64,000 nucleotides of DNA, taken from Mycoemilia scoparia (taxonomy: Eukaryota; Kickxellomycota; Kickxellomycetes; Kickxellales; Kickxellaceae). The translations under genes and the position numbers were made by a program. Below are positions 47,440 through 59,275 of the stretch, one piece after another. The stretch covers positions 62,001 through 126,000 of the forward strand of contig JANBPU010000005.1 of assembly GCA_027575805.1 (NCBI GenBank), in the 5' to 3' direction. How positions within the stretch are numbered: position 1 is the stretch's first letter; each line of letters begins with the position of its first letter. The notes under the pieces are model-generated. The model was not told the origin of the DNA, searched no databases, and saw only the letters and a list, made by a program, of their open reading frames with translations.

Positions 47440-47575
47440 GCTTCCAAAAACTGTGCATTTTACTACTCCCCGCATAAATATTTGTCTAGTAAAACTCTTT
47501 TTGGGATTGTTTGTGGTATTATTTAGCTCTTTTATTGAAGGCCATGGAGTGGAATTAAAAAATACACATCATAAA

Positions 47576-50240
47576 TTATATTGGGACACTAAATGGTACA
47601 GGAGAAATGGACATTGCTACAAACTGGTCATTGATGTCTTTATTGTTTCGGTTAATACTAAGCCCTTTGCTCATATCTGGCTTATCGTTGTCGTGGCCAT
47701 CAGATTGGCCATCCTCATCTTCATCTTCTTCCTCGTCTTCGTCCTCATCATCGCTAGCATCATCATCTTCGTCGCCAATACCCTGCCATACAAGGTACAG
47801 ATCATCTATATAGCTTCGACATAAGGTTAGGCTTATAGGGTCGAATGGGAAGAATGTTTCAAGCTCGTGATGGAGTATGTCCTCTGTCTTTCCTGGTCCG
47901 TAGTATTGTTCTGCGGTGCTTGTAGACTCATCTAGATAGTTTGCGCTATTTCTCTGATTCTGCCTTAAGAGTGTGTAGCAGAATATAAATGTTGTTTCAT
48001 TTCCAATATGTGCGAATTGTTGAGCCACTGCCGGTGTACAGGCCTAGATGAAAAATATAATACGTTTAGACATTCAGAGTTTCTTAAAAAACACGGGCAT
48101 GCATGTATATGTGGCGATACTTGCCTTGAGCGGATTAAGTCTTGAAAAGATAAGACGATGGATGCCAGATAGCTCTGGACACCACTTCAGATCTCGTGGA
48201 TCTGGAGAGCTTTTTTTATTTGACCAGAGCGATATGCTGCTTTTGGTTTTTGGCGATGGTGATTGTGGGATTGGGATGTCCATTGATGGGCCATTCTCGG
48301 TCTCGCCATTAAGTGTCAAATCCCTCCATCTGAAGCAAAATATATACATTATTGCTTGAGAAACAGAATAAAAGACGTCGTGCATATTCTTCTTTGCACT
48401 TGTGTCGCTGGATGACTCCTCAAGCCAATCGAGGTATGTGTTGACCCACTGGACAAGCACACCCATCACATTGCGGACAACCTCGCTCGACACATATTTT
48501 GCTCTGGCAACAAAACTGCCTATATAAGAGGCAGCTGCTACGCGGATCACAACAGACTCTCCTTCCTTCAGCAGCAGCTGATGCTGGGGAATTGGATCAC
48601 CAAGCTTAGCAACAGCATTTCCTAGAAACAGATCGCAAAAGTATGTGTCAAGAGAGCAAAGGTAGAACACGACAAATTGTGTGTATCGAGATTTAAAGGT
48701 TGGTAGCAGAACATTGTCAAATATCTCTATGCAATTTAAGAATAACTGGTGAAATGCTGGCTGCTTGCTCTGATCCTGCAAAGCTTCGTTAAACTGTGTT
48801 CGAAGCCAGGAAAGAAGGAGATCAAGCATGGTGTCAAGTTTAGCTATCAATTCTGTCACGTTATAAGAGAGCTCAATAGTATCGCCATCGTCCTCCAATT
48901 CTGCTTCACTGTCGCTTTCATCGCTCTCAGAACCCACTACCTGCTCGCCTGAGTCCTGGTTAAGACTGTTGGTTTTTGGAAGTGGGTCTGAAATGGCGTC
49001 AATGTTGATTTGAGAGCTCTTTTGTTGGTGGACACCATCAATCTCCATGTCAAATATCGCATCCGACTCAGGTGAGTTTGGTGGCTCATCCGGATAATCA
49101 TTATTTGGAATATCAGTATTTTGCCTCAATTCCAGTTCTTCAACTTCAACCTGGATCTCGACCTATTGTAAATCACAGTTTGCAATATCATAGAGGTAAA
49201 TGCAAATCACCATTATACGGAGTAGCACCCAGCCAATACAAAAGAAAGATACTTACGTCAATTTGCAGGATGCGATCAAATATTATTCCCAAGACGTTTT
49301 GTCTTATTGATGGTGTATACTCAAGCACGCGCAGTACATTTTTCAAAAACACCTTTTGTCGCCTGTGCTTTTCTCGCTTATGTGGAAAGGTAGTGTGTAT
49401 AGCGTTGAGAAGGCTTGTTGGACTTGTTGGAATAAACTCAATGATTTTTTGGAGAAGCGAATGTACTCTGGAGTGGACCTCATCGGTACTAGTTTGAGCT
49501 CCAAAAGAACTACTATAAAAGAACCAGTTTACCAAAGAAACCATTGCTTCTGGTACCCACATTGGTTGTGCAGTAACTAATTGCAATATCAATGTGCGAT
49601 ATTTTGAAACAAAGGCCTGATCGTTGCTAGAAAGCCAGTCATTGTGCAAAATTGCCGACACAAGGGCCTGGTAGCTGAGCCCTAAGCTGGAGACATTTTC
49701 TGATAATGAAACAAGCCATGGCTTAAGCTTCTGTGATTGCTCATCGCTAAAGGATCGCTGCTTGTCAAACCCTGACCTCGACTGTGAAAAGACCTTGACA
49801 ATTTCATTATACTCGGACATTTGCCCCTACATTAGCAAGTAGAAGAGATATTTATAATTAGACGTTTGTTATTGGGCTAATACATCCTGCTCTTGTGAAT
49901 GGCCGCAATAGCTCCCGAAAGCTTTGCCACAATCTCCTGATAACCATGATGTGTTTCATCTAAAGGATTTCAATCTTACCTTTTTGACTTGCTGGAGTGC
50001 ATTGGATGTATATGTTTTCAGAAATATGGCTCTATCAAGAAGGGGACCAGACGGAAACAACCTACCAGGCCCTGCCTCGCCTATATCATCGTCACTATCG
50101 TCGGAGCTGTAGTCTCTTGATCCAGCAGGATAAAACTCGCCTGGAATATGGAATGTCACGGACTTCCGCTTATGTCTCCCTTCTCTTTGAAGTGCTTTGT
50201 CTGTGTGCTGTGTAGGAATTGCGCTTGTGGGCTCAGACAT
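47576..50240 (-). CDS. RRN3: RNA polymerase I transcription initiation factor RRN3
   Basis: Four exons, 50240-49980, 49826-49257, 49162-48125 and 48043-47576, encode 778 residues. RRN3 (TIF-IA) bridges RNA polymerase I to the rDNA promoter factors and is its growth-regulated switch. A HEAT-like helical core shows FVVFYLCSLDTYFCDLFL, AAASYIGSFVARAKYVSS, FSRLNPLK and TTFIFCYTLLRQNQR, matching the family. There is an acidic serine-rich insertion around residues 290-360 and a long acidic run near the C-terminus. The intron between exons 3 and 4 begins GCAAGT after AAG: only this GC donor joins NPLK to ACTPAV in the way homologues require. Stop and TAF2 start are 136 bp apart on the same strand. 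Confidence 0.95.
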
Positions 50241-50923
50241 TGTTGGAAATTCAAGCCTACCACTTGTATGAATGCCTACAATATAGCTTGTGTTTTATTT
50301 TGAGGGAGTATAGTTGAATAAAAAAGTGTAGTGCAAAAAAGTCGGCCAAAGCTGCCTTAATCGCAAAATCAGCAAGCCACCCAGAGCATTTCACCTGGCC
50401 AATGGCTTGATCAGCCTTGATTTCATCAAATGTCCAAAACTTTGTCAAGTGCCAGTCTCTACTAAAATGGTACCAGAAAAGCCCCCTGAAATAGTAGTCA
50501 AAAATATATGGCCTATGTGTCAGCTCTCCAGGGAATAATCAAGTGTGTATGTTGACTCCCTTTTGATGGAGAATCTTCCACTCGAAGGTGTGCTTAACAA
50601 AAATCTCAAATCTACATCAACAAGAAACATTATTCACTTTGAGGGAACTGGTCGACCACACAAAGAGGTCTATGACACTGTGCCCATTCATTCAAAAGCA
50701 GTTTCAATACTAATGAGTCTATGGTTTTAATTCTATTGTACCCTGGCACAAGAAAAACCCAAAAATATGACCAGTATGTGTTTCAGAAAAGCTATAGAAA
50801 TAATGATTATGACAACGGTATTCGGGTGGGGGAGGGGATATATATAGGAGCAAGAAGCTAAACAGGGAGCTGCATTTAGTCTAAGGGTAACACTAAAGCG
50901 CTTAAAATAGCAGCAATAGATTC
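50241..50923. other. Spacer between TOP1 3' end and RRN3 promoter
   Basis: About 680 bp; only short frames of poor composition (for example 50545-50730). No gene or repeat recognised. Confidence 0.45.
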
Positions 50924-53671
50924 TTAGAACACCCAGTCTTTATCAACCTCAAGCGCCCATTTGAATTTATTAATCAATGTTTTTGGGAATATCTTTTCGA
51001 TGGGAACATCATGTTTTTTACACCATGCCGCGGATATTCTTGGGTCAATGTAGTTTTGCTTTGACGTGCCAAGAGCAGTGGTCTTATTTTCCTCTTTATC
51101 CACAGCCTGGGTTTCTATGGAATTAAGTCTCTGGCTCTGTTTCTTTATCGCATCAAGAAGGCGCTCTGTGGTTGCTGATTTCAGTGGATGTCCTGGCTCA
51201 TACTCGCCACTCCTGATCTTAGCCATTCGCTCATCAATCGCCTTTAGTGTATCTTTGAGCTGAGACTTCTCTATTTGGGGCTCACCTGCCTCCTTTAGCT
51301 TCTCGTTGTCCTTTTCCCACTTCTTTTCGGCCTTCTCTTTGTCCTTCTTAGCCTGACTAATAAGGTAGCTCTTGATCCACTTTTTGGTAACACCATCCTC
51401 TTTTTTGCAGGCTCTGGGATGCTTTTTGACATATTCCGGATCGACTTCCTTCAGTTGTTCCTTTAACAGCATGCGCTTATACTTAACTTCAAGGATTTTA
51501 TCCTGCATCTTTTCCATCTGCGTTTCGTGGGCTTTGCTAACTGAACGCTGGTGGTTACAAAGGATAGCAACATCACGATTAGCTCGGTTATATGCAAGCA
51601 CCTTTTCAGCGACGGTTCCGTCCTTTGGTGTATTTTCAAGCTGCTTCTGGAAGGTAAACGATGCATTGAAAGTACGGAAAACCTTTGCAGTAAGGCCCTT
51701 CATGAGTCTATCCAGGTGCTTGTTCAAAGATGTTGTGGTGAGTCTGTCAAACAAAAGATCGGCTTCTGTCTTTGGCTCTTTTTTGAAGATCCGCAGATTC
51801 TTGAAAACGGCAGCATCAACAGGCACCTCATTGACATATCGAATTGAGTCTTTACCAAGGAAATCAAAGTGAACAATATTGGGTGGCTTTAGCGTAACAT
51901 GCTCCAAGCGGAGAGAGCAGCAGCCCACAGTGTCAGCCACATCATCCCCCTTTTCATTACCAGCACGAAGAGCTAGTCTGTCTATAAGGTACAATGCTGT
52001 AGCACGCTGTCTGGCAATCATGGTCTTGTCCTTAAGATCGCGAGTGTATTCTCTCCGAACTTGGTCAATGCAACCCTTGAGGGTTCTAGCCTTCTCGAAC
52101 TTCTTGAGATCGCTTTGTCCCTTAAGCGAGCTATCGGCGGCAAGGAACACGTATTTAATGTTGTCATTGACATTTTCTTTCCACGTTGCTAGCCAGCTGA
52201 CACGGTTGTCATGGATAATTTTACCCCAGCTATGGCCTGGAGGAGGATCAGGTATCTTTGCTCCTTCACCAATATTTATTGTCACTTGCTCGGGCATAAC
52301 CCTCTTCTTGAGCTTTCCAGTCTTCGGGTGGGATCCACGTCCTCTGAAAAGACCAGGAGGCTCGATGCGGAAGTTACCAACCTTTTCCTTTCTGCCATTG
52401 AGGGTACAGTACATGTACATTTCCTCGCTCTTCATTTTCTCATCTCTTATGGCCTTCTTCTCAGCCGAGGTCATAGCGCTCTTAATTTCCTTTTCCTTAG
52501 TAAGATGCTTTGTTATCAGACTAAAATTGCACTTTTCAAACTCCTTTACTGGATGGGAAGGCTGGCATTTCGTGAGAACCTCTAAAAAGTCATTAAAGAA
52601 GTTCTTGACAAATATTGGGTTTTTTGCGTGATCTGTATCGACCATTGCAGCAAAGAATGTCGCAACTTCCTCTGCATCAGGCTCAAGCTTGATGCGCTTG
52701 CCATCGTATATTAATGGAATTCCATGAGGTTGGTATGAGGGTGGAAACAAAACACCACTGTGTTCCAAAGTAGTCCACTTGACCGAGTTGTCCAAGTCCT
52801 GCGCTAGCCACCACTTGTGCTCCTCGTCTTCTTCTTCGTCATCATTATCTGCTTCGCTCTTGCCTTTGTCGCTCACTTTACTAGAGGCAGTGCTTGTGGT
52901 CCTGGTAATCCTGGGCTTCTTGTCAGCTTTCTTTTTCTCATTTTCCACCTTAACCCGTTTTCTGGTGCCCTTTTCGGCCTTGACCTTTGTTCTTGTGGTA
53001 TTACCATTCCGTGAAGGTGTAGCTGGCTCATCCTTTATCTTTGCTAATGGTATATCAGGTGATGATGGCGGGCTTGTTTTCAAACCCCCGTTAGCCCTCG
53101 CTGTTGTTTGAGCCTTAAAACAAGAAATGGAATTATTTGAAACATAATGGGTTAGCTAAGTCTTGGTAAGCGACTTTGTTTAACTTGACCGAAACCTCCT
53201 CCCCCCATTGAATAGATAGTTTTTTGCTGCAACTTACCAGTGGAGTATCAGAATCGCTATCGCTTGAGCTGCTGCTCTTCATTGACTTGGCAGCGCCCTT
53301 CGTACGCGAAAGAGGCATGTCGTCTATAAAAGTCAAACACAGTTCTCAGTAATGCAGCATTGTTTTAAACACAACCTGGTTGATGACTATAGTCTTGTTA
53401 AGTAGTGGTGTTCATACAATAGCCACGGTTGTCTCCGCGAAAACTTTACCAAAAACAGTCGTTAGGTTGAGACAAGTTGTGGATTCACCTTTGTTGTGAG
53501 GTATATTCATGGCAGAAAATTTCTCCTTTAAATTGATTGAAATCCCTAATACTTACCACTGCTGTCGCTATCATACTCCCTCTTTACCTTAACAGTGCTG
53601 TTTGCCCCGTTACCTACAACCTTGGTAGCAGCTGCTACCGTAGAAAGTGGCATATCATCGTCCGAACTCAT
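50924..53671 (-). CDS. TOP1: DNA topoisomerase I (type IB)
   Basis: Three exons, 53671-53557, 53323-53238 and 53113-50924, encode 796 residues. The enzyme relaxes supercoils by a transient 3'-phosphotyrosine nick, mainly in transcribed chromatin and rDNA. The first 200 residues are a charged Lys/Ser/Asp-rich nuclear tail; curiously DDMPLSR in exon 2 repeats the DDDMPLS that starts exon 1. The core follows from KWTTLEHSGVLFPPSYQPHG, with KTMIARQRATALYLIDRLAL (catalytic Arg/Lys region) and a linker coiled coil. The C-terminal TSKQNYIDPRISAAWCKK carries the active-site Tyr755, 41 residues from the end as in human. It lies next to RRN3, another rDNA-transcription gene, probably by chance. Confidence 0.97.
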
Positions 53672-54879
53672 AACTTTGGGCTTTATTTTAATTGTAGACA
53701 AATGGTAAAATTTGTTATGCCTAACACACTGGTGTGGGAAGAAGGAAGTATATGAATTTCTATAACTTGAGGTAAAGATAAATAAATAAATACGTTTGAA
53801 GAAAATATTGATTAAAAACCGGAACGGGGTCCAGGGTCCACTCTTCCAACAAAGAATGTAAATAAAAGTTTATAAATAAAAATGTAGCTTTGAAGGGAAA
53901 AAAGGCAAAGGGAAGCAGCTACCAAGAAAAAAGATCGGAAGGGCTTAAAATAAAACCACGTAGACTGGGAGTAGTAGTGGGAGAGGGAGGTGAAAAAATC
54001 AAGGATGAATCGAACAACCTACCAGAATGCAAAGCTTAGAAAAAATCAAAGAGAAAAATTGTAAGTTGAAATCGAACCATCATCGTCATCACCAACGGGA
54101 AATGAGATTGATAAAAGGACTCTTGCCTGTCTTTTTTCTAATCGCTTTAGCCGATCTTCTGGCCCTTATTGGTCGCGTTGACATCTAATTTGGGCGTGCC
54201 TTCTAGCCTTGAGTCTAACACATGCATTTTTGAGTTTTCTTAGTCAACCTGTCATGTCCTAGCATTTTCTCAGGCTATAAGTCGTTAATACAGTAGCAGC
54301 AAAGAAACACATTTTACTGATGAAAATTGAAGTAGCCCTTTTAATCCAACAGTAAAGAAACGCGCTATCAAAACTGTGCAAATTCGCTATTCATAACAGC
54401 ATTCTTTGCAGTACAATGTGCATACAAGTTACTTAATTCTCTATTGATTACTTTGTGACCAGAACAAAAAAGAAACCTGCTCTCTCCATCCAAAACAAAT
54501 AGCAGTGATATCTTCTGGTTTTCTTACATGACTAGAAACAGTTTTATCAAAACACACCAAGTGCAGATGCGCGTGCTCAATGATTTGATCCTAAGCTGAA
54601 TACTATTTTAGGCGCTAAACATATACAATAATACAACATTTAATATCAATGACATATGGTAGGCTCTCCATCAAAGGATAACCAAATAATGTACCCTCAC
54701 ACATTCCTGCAAATCTGGCCTATATACCACACATTTTAGATTGGTGTCGGAGATATTATCCTAGTATACTTTTAGAAGAAACTCCGCCAAATGTTTCATG
54801 GTTAATCGAATGTGATTTATTTGGTGAGCCTAACACCAGAAATTGATAATAAAATGTCAAATAACAAAACGCTAACTAT
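53672..54879. other. Intergenic region upstream of TOP1
   Basis: About 1.2 kb with repeat R copy 2 at 54654-54793. The rest is AT-rich with purine-rich patches (53880-54000) and has no recognisable gene. Confidence 0.5.
54654..54793 (+). repeat. Dispersed repeat R, copy 2
   Basis: About 140 bp aligning with copy 1 at 4171-4312 in the same orientation: GGCTCTCCATCAAAG, AACCAAATAATGTACC, CCTGCAAATCTGGCC, CCACACATTTTAGATTGG, CGGAGATATTATC and CTCCGCCAAATG correspond in order. Confidence 0.6.
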
Positions 54880-57800
54880 TTACTCCTTTAGAGACAAGAA
54901 ATTGGTTATGGCTTTGCTGAGAGCATCGATCTCTGCCTGATATGAGCCCAACTTCTCAGTGTTGGCTTCGCGAACCTTAGCAGGGATTCGGTCTTCATAG
55001 TCCTCGATTTTGGTCTTGGCCTCCAAGTCGCTGTAAAGCTTGTCAACCTTCTGCTTCTTTTTCTCGAGCTTCTGGATCTCCTGGTCGATATCAACTTTGC
55101 CACGAACAAGCAATAGAGTGCTAACATCATCAGATGTAACAGAGACAGCACAGCCTGGGGGAGGTGTCTGACTGGGAGATAAAGAAGTAACACTCTCACA
55201 GCCCTTGATCAAAGTGCGTACACCCTCGGTCTCAGCCGATATAAGGGCGTGGAACTCCTCGCTGGAGTTAGTGATGAAGACATTGGAGCGAGACTTGATT
55301 CCATAGTCAGCAAGCAGAGAGCGAGCAGAGCGAACAACACTCATGATAAGATCAAACTTGCTCTCAGCATCAGGATTATTGAAATCTTCGCGTGCTTCAG
55401 GGAAGTTGGCAATGGAAATAGATGGAGTGGTGTCGTTGGGGCGACGAGGGAGACGCTGCCACAATTCCTCGGTGACATATGGCATGAATGGATGAAGCAT
55501 GCGCAAACCAGCATCGAGACAGATGTAGAGTGTGTTCTGGGCTGACCTCCTTGCCTTGGGATCAGAATCTTCCTGGGTAATTGGCTTGATGTACTCAATA
55601 AAGACATCGCAAAGCTCATACAACCAGAAGCTGTAAACAGCTGTAGTGGCGGCCATGAAATTCATTTCAGCCATGCGCTCGTTGAGCTCAGTAGCTGCCT
55701 TGTTGAGCTTGTGCAGGATCCACTTCTCGGCCAATGACTCTTCGCCAGTAAGTTCGGAGGTGGGGTTTGGCTTGAAATCAGTTCCGAGCTTCAACAAAGC
55801 AAAGCGGGTAGCATTCCACAGCTTGTTGCAGAACTTGCGGTAACCCTCAACACGCAAAACATTGAGGTTAAGATCGCGGCTGGCAGTAGTGTAGGCACAC
55901 AGGGCGAATCTGAGAGCATCAGTACCGCACTCCGGAATACCCTTAGGATAATCCTTCTTCTGGCCCTCCATGGCCTTCTTGATCTCCTTGGAATCGAGGT
56001 TGCCCTGCTCAAGCTTAGCGTGGAGCTCTTCAAGAGAAATTCCCTCAATGACATCGATAGGGTCAATGACATTACCAAGACTCTTACTCATCTTGCGACC
56101 TTGAGCATCACGGACCATTGCGTGGCAGAAAATATTCTTGAAGGGGATTTGTCCTGTCAAGTGAATTCCAAGCATAACCATCCTGGCGGTCCAGAAGAAC
56201 AAAATGTCCCAACCAGTCTCAAGAAGGGTAGTAGGGTAGAAGCGCTTAAAGTCGGGGGTCTGTTCGGGCCAGCCAAGAATTGCAAATGGCCACAAACCAG
56301 ATGAGAACCAGGTGTCGAGGACATCGGGATCCTGTTCAAGGGTGTACTTGGTATTGGGGAACTTGGCCTTTGCTCTCTCTTCGGCTTCCTCCCTATTTCT
56401 ACCAACAACCCAGAAGCTGTTGTCGCCAGGGTCATTTGTCTGGCCCTCGATATTTACAAAGTAGGCGGGTGCGCGGTGACCCCACCAGAGCTGACGGGAA
56501 ATACACCAGTCCTGAATCGAACCAAGCCAGCGGAACCACTCTTTCTCTGATGCCTTGGGTACAATGGTTAGGTCTCCACTGCGGACAGCTTCAAGAGCAG
56601 GCTTGGCAAGTTGCTCACATTTAACCCACCATTGGGGCTTCATAAGTGGCTCAATGACATCCCCTGATTTCGAGCAGACGGGAATTGTCATTGGGTTGTC
56701 TGTGCTATCTCTGTACAATCCCTTGGCCTTAAGGTCCTCAACAATAGTCTTACGGACACTGAAGCGCTTCTGGCCAGCATATGGACCTGCATTCTCATTA
56801 AAGGTGCCGTTCTCGTTGAGAATGTTAATGAATGGCAAATTGTGGCGCTTTCCGACCTGGTAATCGTTGAAATCGTGAGCAGGAGTGATCTTTACAGCAC
56901 CAGTTCCAAATTCAGGATCAACAGCAATGTCATCAGTGATGATCGGGATCTTGCGGTCGCAGAATGGATGGACAGCAAACTTGCCATGAAGGTGCTTGTA
57001 GCGCTGATCGTTGGGGTGAACAGCGATAGCAGCATCACCAAGCATGGTTTCAATACGTGTAGTGGCGACGGTAAGGCGTTCATCGGACCCTTCGATGAGG
57101 TAGTCAAAGTGGAAGAGGACACCAAACTCAAACTTCTCCTTGGGATCATATCCAGGAACAGAGAGGAGGGTGCGACCAGCTACTTCCTTGTTATCAACCT
57201 CGAGATTAGACAAGGCAGTGTTGAGGTGAATACACCAATTGACCAATTTGTTAGATCTGTAAATGATTCCCTGATCGTGAAGAGTTACAAAGGTTTCAAG
57301 GACAGCACGAGACATGGTCTTGTCCATGGTGAATCTTTCGCGCGACCAGTCAAAGGAGCCGCCAAGACGGAACAATTGGGTCTTGATGCTCTCGGCATAC
57401 TGGTCCTTCCATTTCCAGACCTCATCGATGAACTTTTCGCGACCAAGATCGTGACGAGTCAACTTTTTCTCCTTCCACAACTTCTTTTCGACAACAGACT
57501 GGGTGGAAATACCGGCGTGATCCATACCGGGATTGAACAAGGTTACGACGCCTCTCATTCTGTTCCACCTCGTAAGAGAGTCCTGGATAGCCGTGGTCAA
57601 AGCGTGGCCAATATGGAGCTTTCCGGTAACATTTGGGGGCGGTGCAGGAATAACAAAGGTTTCGACCTTCTCCTCTTCCTTGGTCTCTTTTGGTTTGAAG
57701 AAGCCCTGCTCCATCCACCACTCGTACCATGCAGCCTCAACTGCAGAGGGGTCATAACCATCGGCCATCTCACCGCTCAAGTCTATAATTTATACCATAC

Positions 57801-58332
57801 ATTTTTGGTTATTCATTTGTGTTCTTATAAGGCATTACTTTAATGCTTGTATATATCCGAGAATTCGGCATACCCTTCTTTTCACCATAAGGTGTCTTGT
57901 TTACGAATTTGGGCTTGGGCTGGACGGCGGGTTTAGCATCGTCCTTCTTTTCCTTCTTTTTGGCATTGTTGTTTGCTTCTGCTGCCTTTTTGGCGGCCTA
58001 CAAATAGTACAAAGCGAAAACAAGTTAATAAAAGTATGACCAACAATAATATTGCGACTCCTGACAATTTCGCAACATCCAGTTTAAACAAATTGAAAGC
58101 ATCTAGTCAAACAAGACAACACCATGCTGTAACTTACCAAAGCTGCCTGCTTGGCCTTGAATTTCTCTTCTTTGGCCTTGCGCTTGGCATCGTTCTTTGC
58201 CTGATTTTTAGCCTTGGCTGCGGGACCAGAGGCATTATTCTCGAATCCTTGGACATCGCTGACCTGCTCTGGAGCAGCAGCAGCAGCAGCAGCAGAGTTT
58301 TGAGTCTCTTTTGGCTCGGTGTTGTTGGTCAT
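54880..58332 (-). CDS. Valyl-tRNA synthetase
   Basis: Three exons, 58332-58138, 57997-57874 and 57782-54880, encode 1073 residues. Class I synthetase for tRNA-Val. Exons 1-2 give an Ala-rich (seven consecutive Ala) then Lys/Ala-rich basic extension of the kind that binds tRNA in eukaryotic enzymes. The catalytic domain has PPPNVTGKLHIGHALT (HIGH motif), the editing insertion and GRKMSKSLGNVIDP (KMSKS). The anticodon domain follows, and a C-terminal coiled coil (QEIQKLEKKKQKVDKLYSDL) ends the protein. No clear mitochondrial presequence is encoded before the ATG, so a mitochondrial form is not obvious. Confidence 0.96.
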
Positions 58333-58395
58333 TTTGAAATCCAATATACAAACACGACTATTAAATCCGTCAAAGGCGTATTTATTAGAAACGGG

Positions 58396-58405
58396 TATTT
58401 ATATA
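58396..58405 (-). promoter_or_regulatory. TATA box of valyl-tRNA synthetase
   Basis: TATATAAATA on the minus strand, about 65 bp before the ATG at 58332. Confidence 0.45.
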
Positions 58406-59275
58406 TTTAGGAAGAGACAGAGAGGATAAGAATGCTGTTTGGTAGAAAAAGCGTGGGCTTGGTGATAGCTATGTCAATCAAGCGGATCCAGCAAAGTTGA
58501 ACAAGAAAAATATTTGAGGCCGATCTTGACCAGTCAGGAGCAGTTTTAAAACACAAATGATGAGATTTGCTTACCTCTGTGGTATGCTATTGATTTTAGA
58601 ATTGTATTGTTTTTAGTAGATAAAAATGTATTACAGAGCTAAACCTTGCAACAAACTAGCTGCTTTTGACTTCTTTATAACATTACTTCATTTTACCAAA
58701 GAATGCCAGCTAGTCAGTCATTACTCTGAAGAATAGTAATTGAAGCTTTGTATTAGTTCAGCCAAATTATTTGTTTACAGGTTGCCACTTGTTTTTAGAA
58801 ACATGAGTCATCACAAACCACAAAAGCATAAAGCAGCTTTGAAACCGTGTTTACCAAATTACGAGCCACATCCGCAATAAGAAATCCATGAGCTGACAAG
58901 TATTACTCATGGTGGTATAGAATGATTTATTGCGGATTTATAAGTGCAAATATGCCTAGTGTATATATGGTTAAAGTTCAAAACGCTTTAGACTAAATGG
59001 GTCTCCAGGAGTTGCATGCGGATTGGCTCATGATAGGACCAAAAACTGAGGGCAAATTTCTGTCTACAATATGCTTGATCCTAAATGAAATCTCGCCACA
59101 TTGATATGGAACGTTTTTGAGAAAAATAAAATAGAAGGAATGGTTATGTAAAAATAAAGGTAAATTACAATTGCACGGATATTCATTGGCTTGCTGGAGC
59201 TATCAAGCCTTGATTGCCAATGTTTTGTGTTTGTCTAGACAGCATGTGTAAGTATAGTTATTAAGATTATTGGTG
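58406..59275. other. Intergenic spacer
   Basis: About 870 bp between the valyl-tRNA synthetase promoter and the polo kinase stop. AT-rich; no gene or shared repeat recognised. Confidence 0.45.

Noticed and set aside
44600..49830. Identical acceptor context TAG/GGGCAAATG in TAF2 exon 9 and RRN3 exon 2
   Set aside because: Only nine bases are shared and the surrounding sequences are unrelated; probably chance.
54055..54085. GGTTCGATTTC on the minus strand as a tRNA B box
   Set aside because: No matching A box or acceptor-stem pairing at the required distance.
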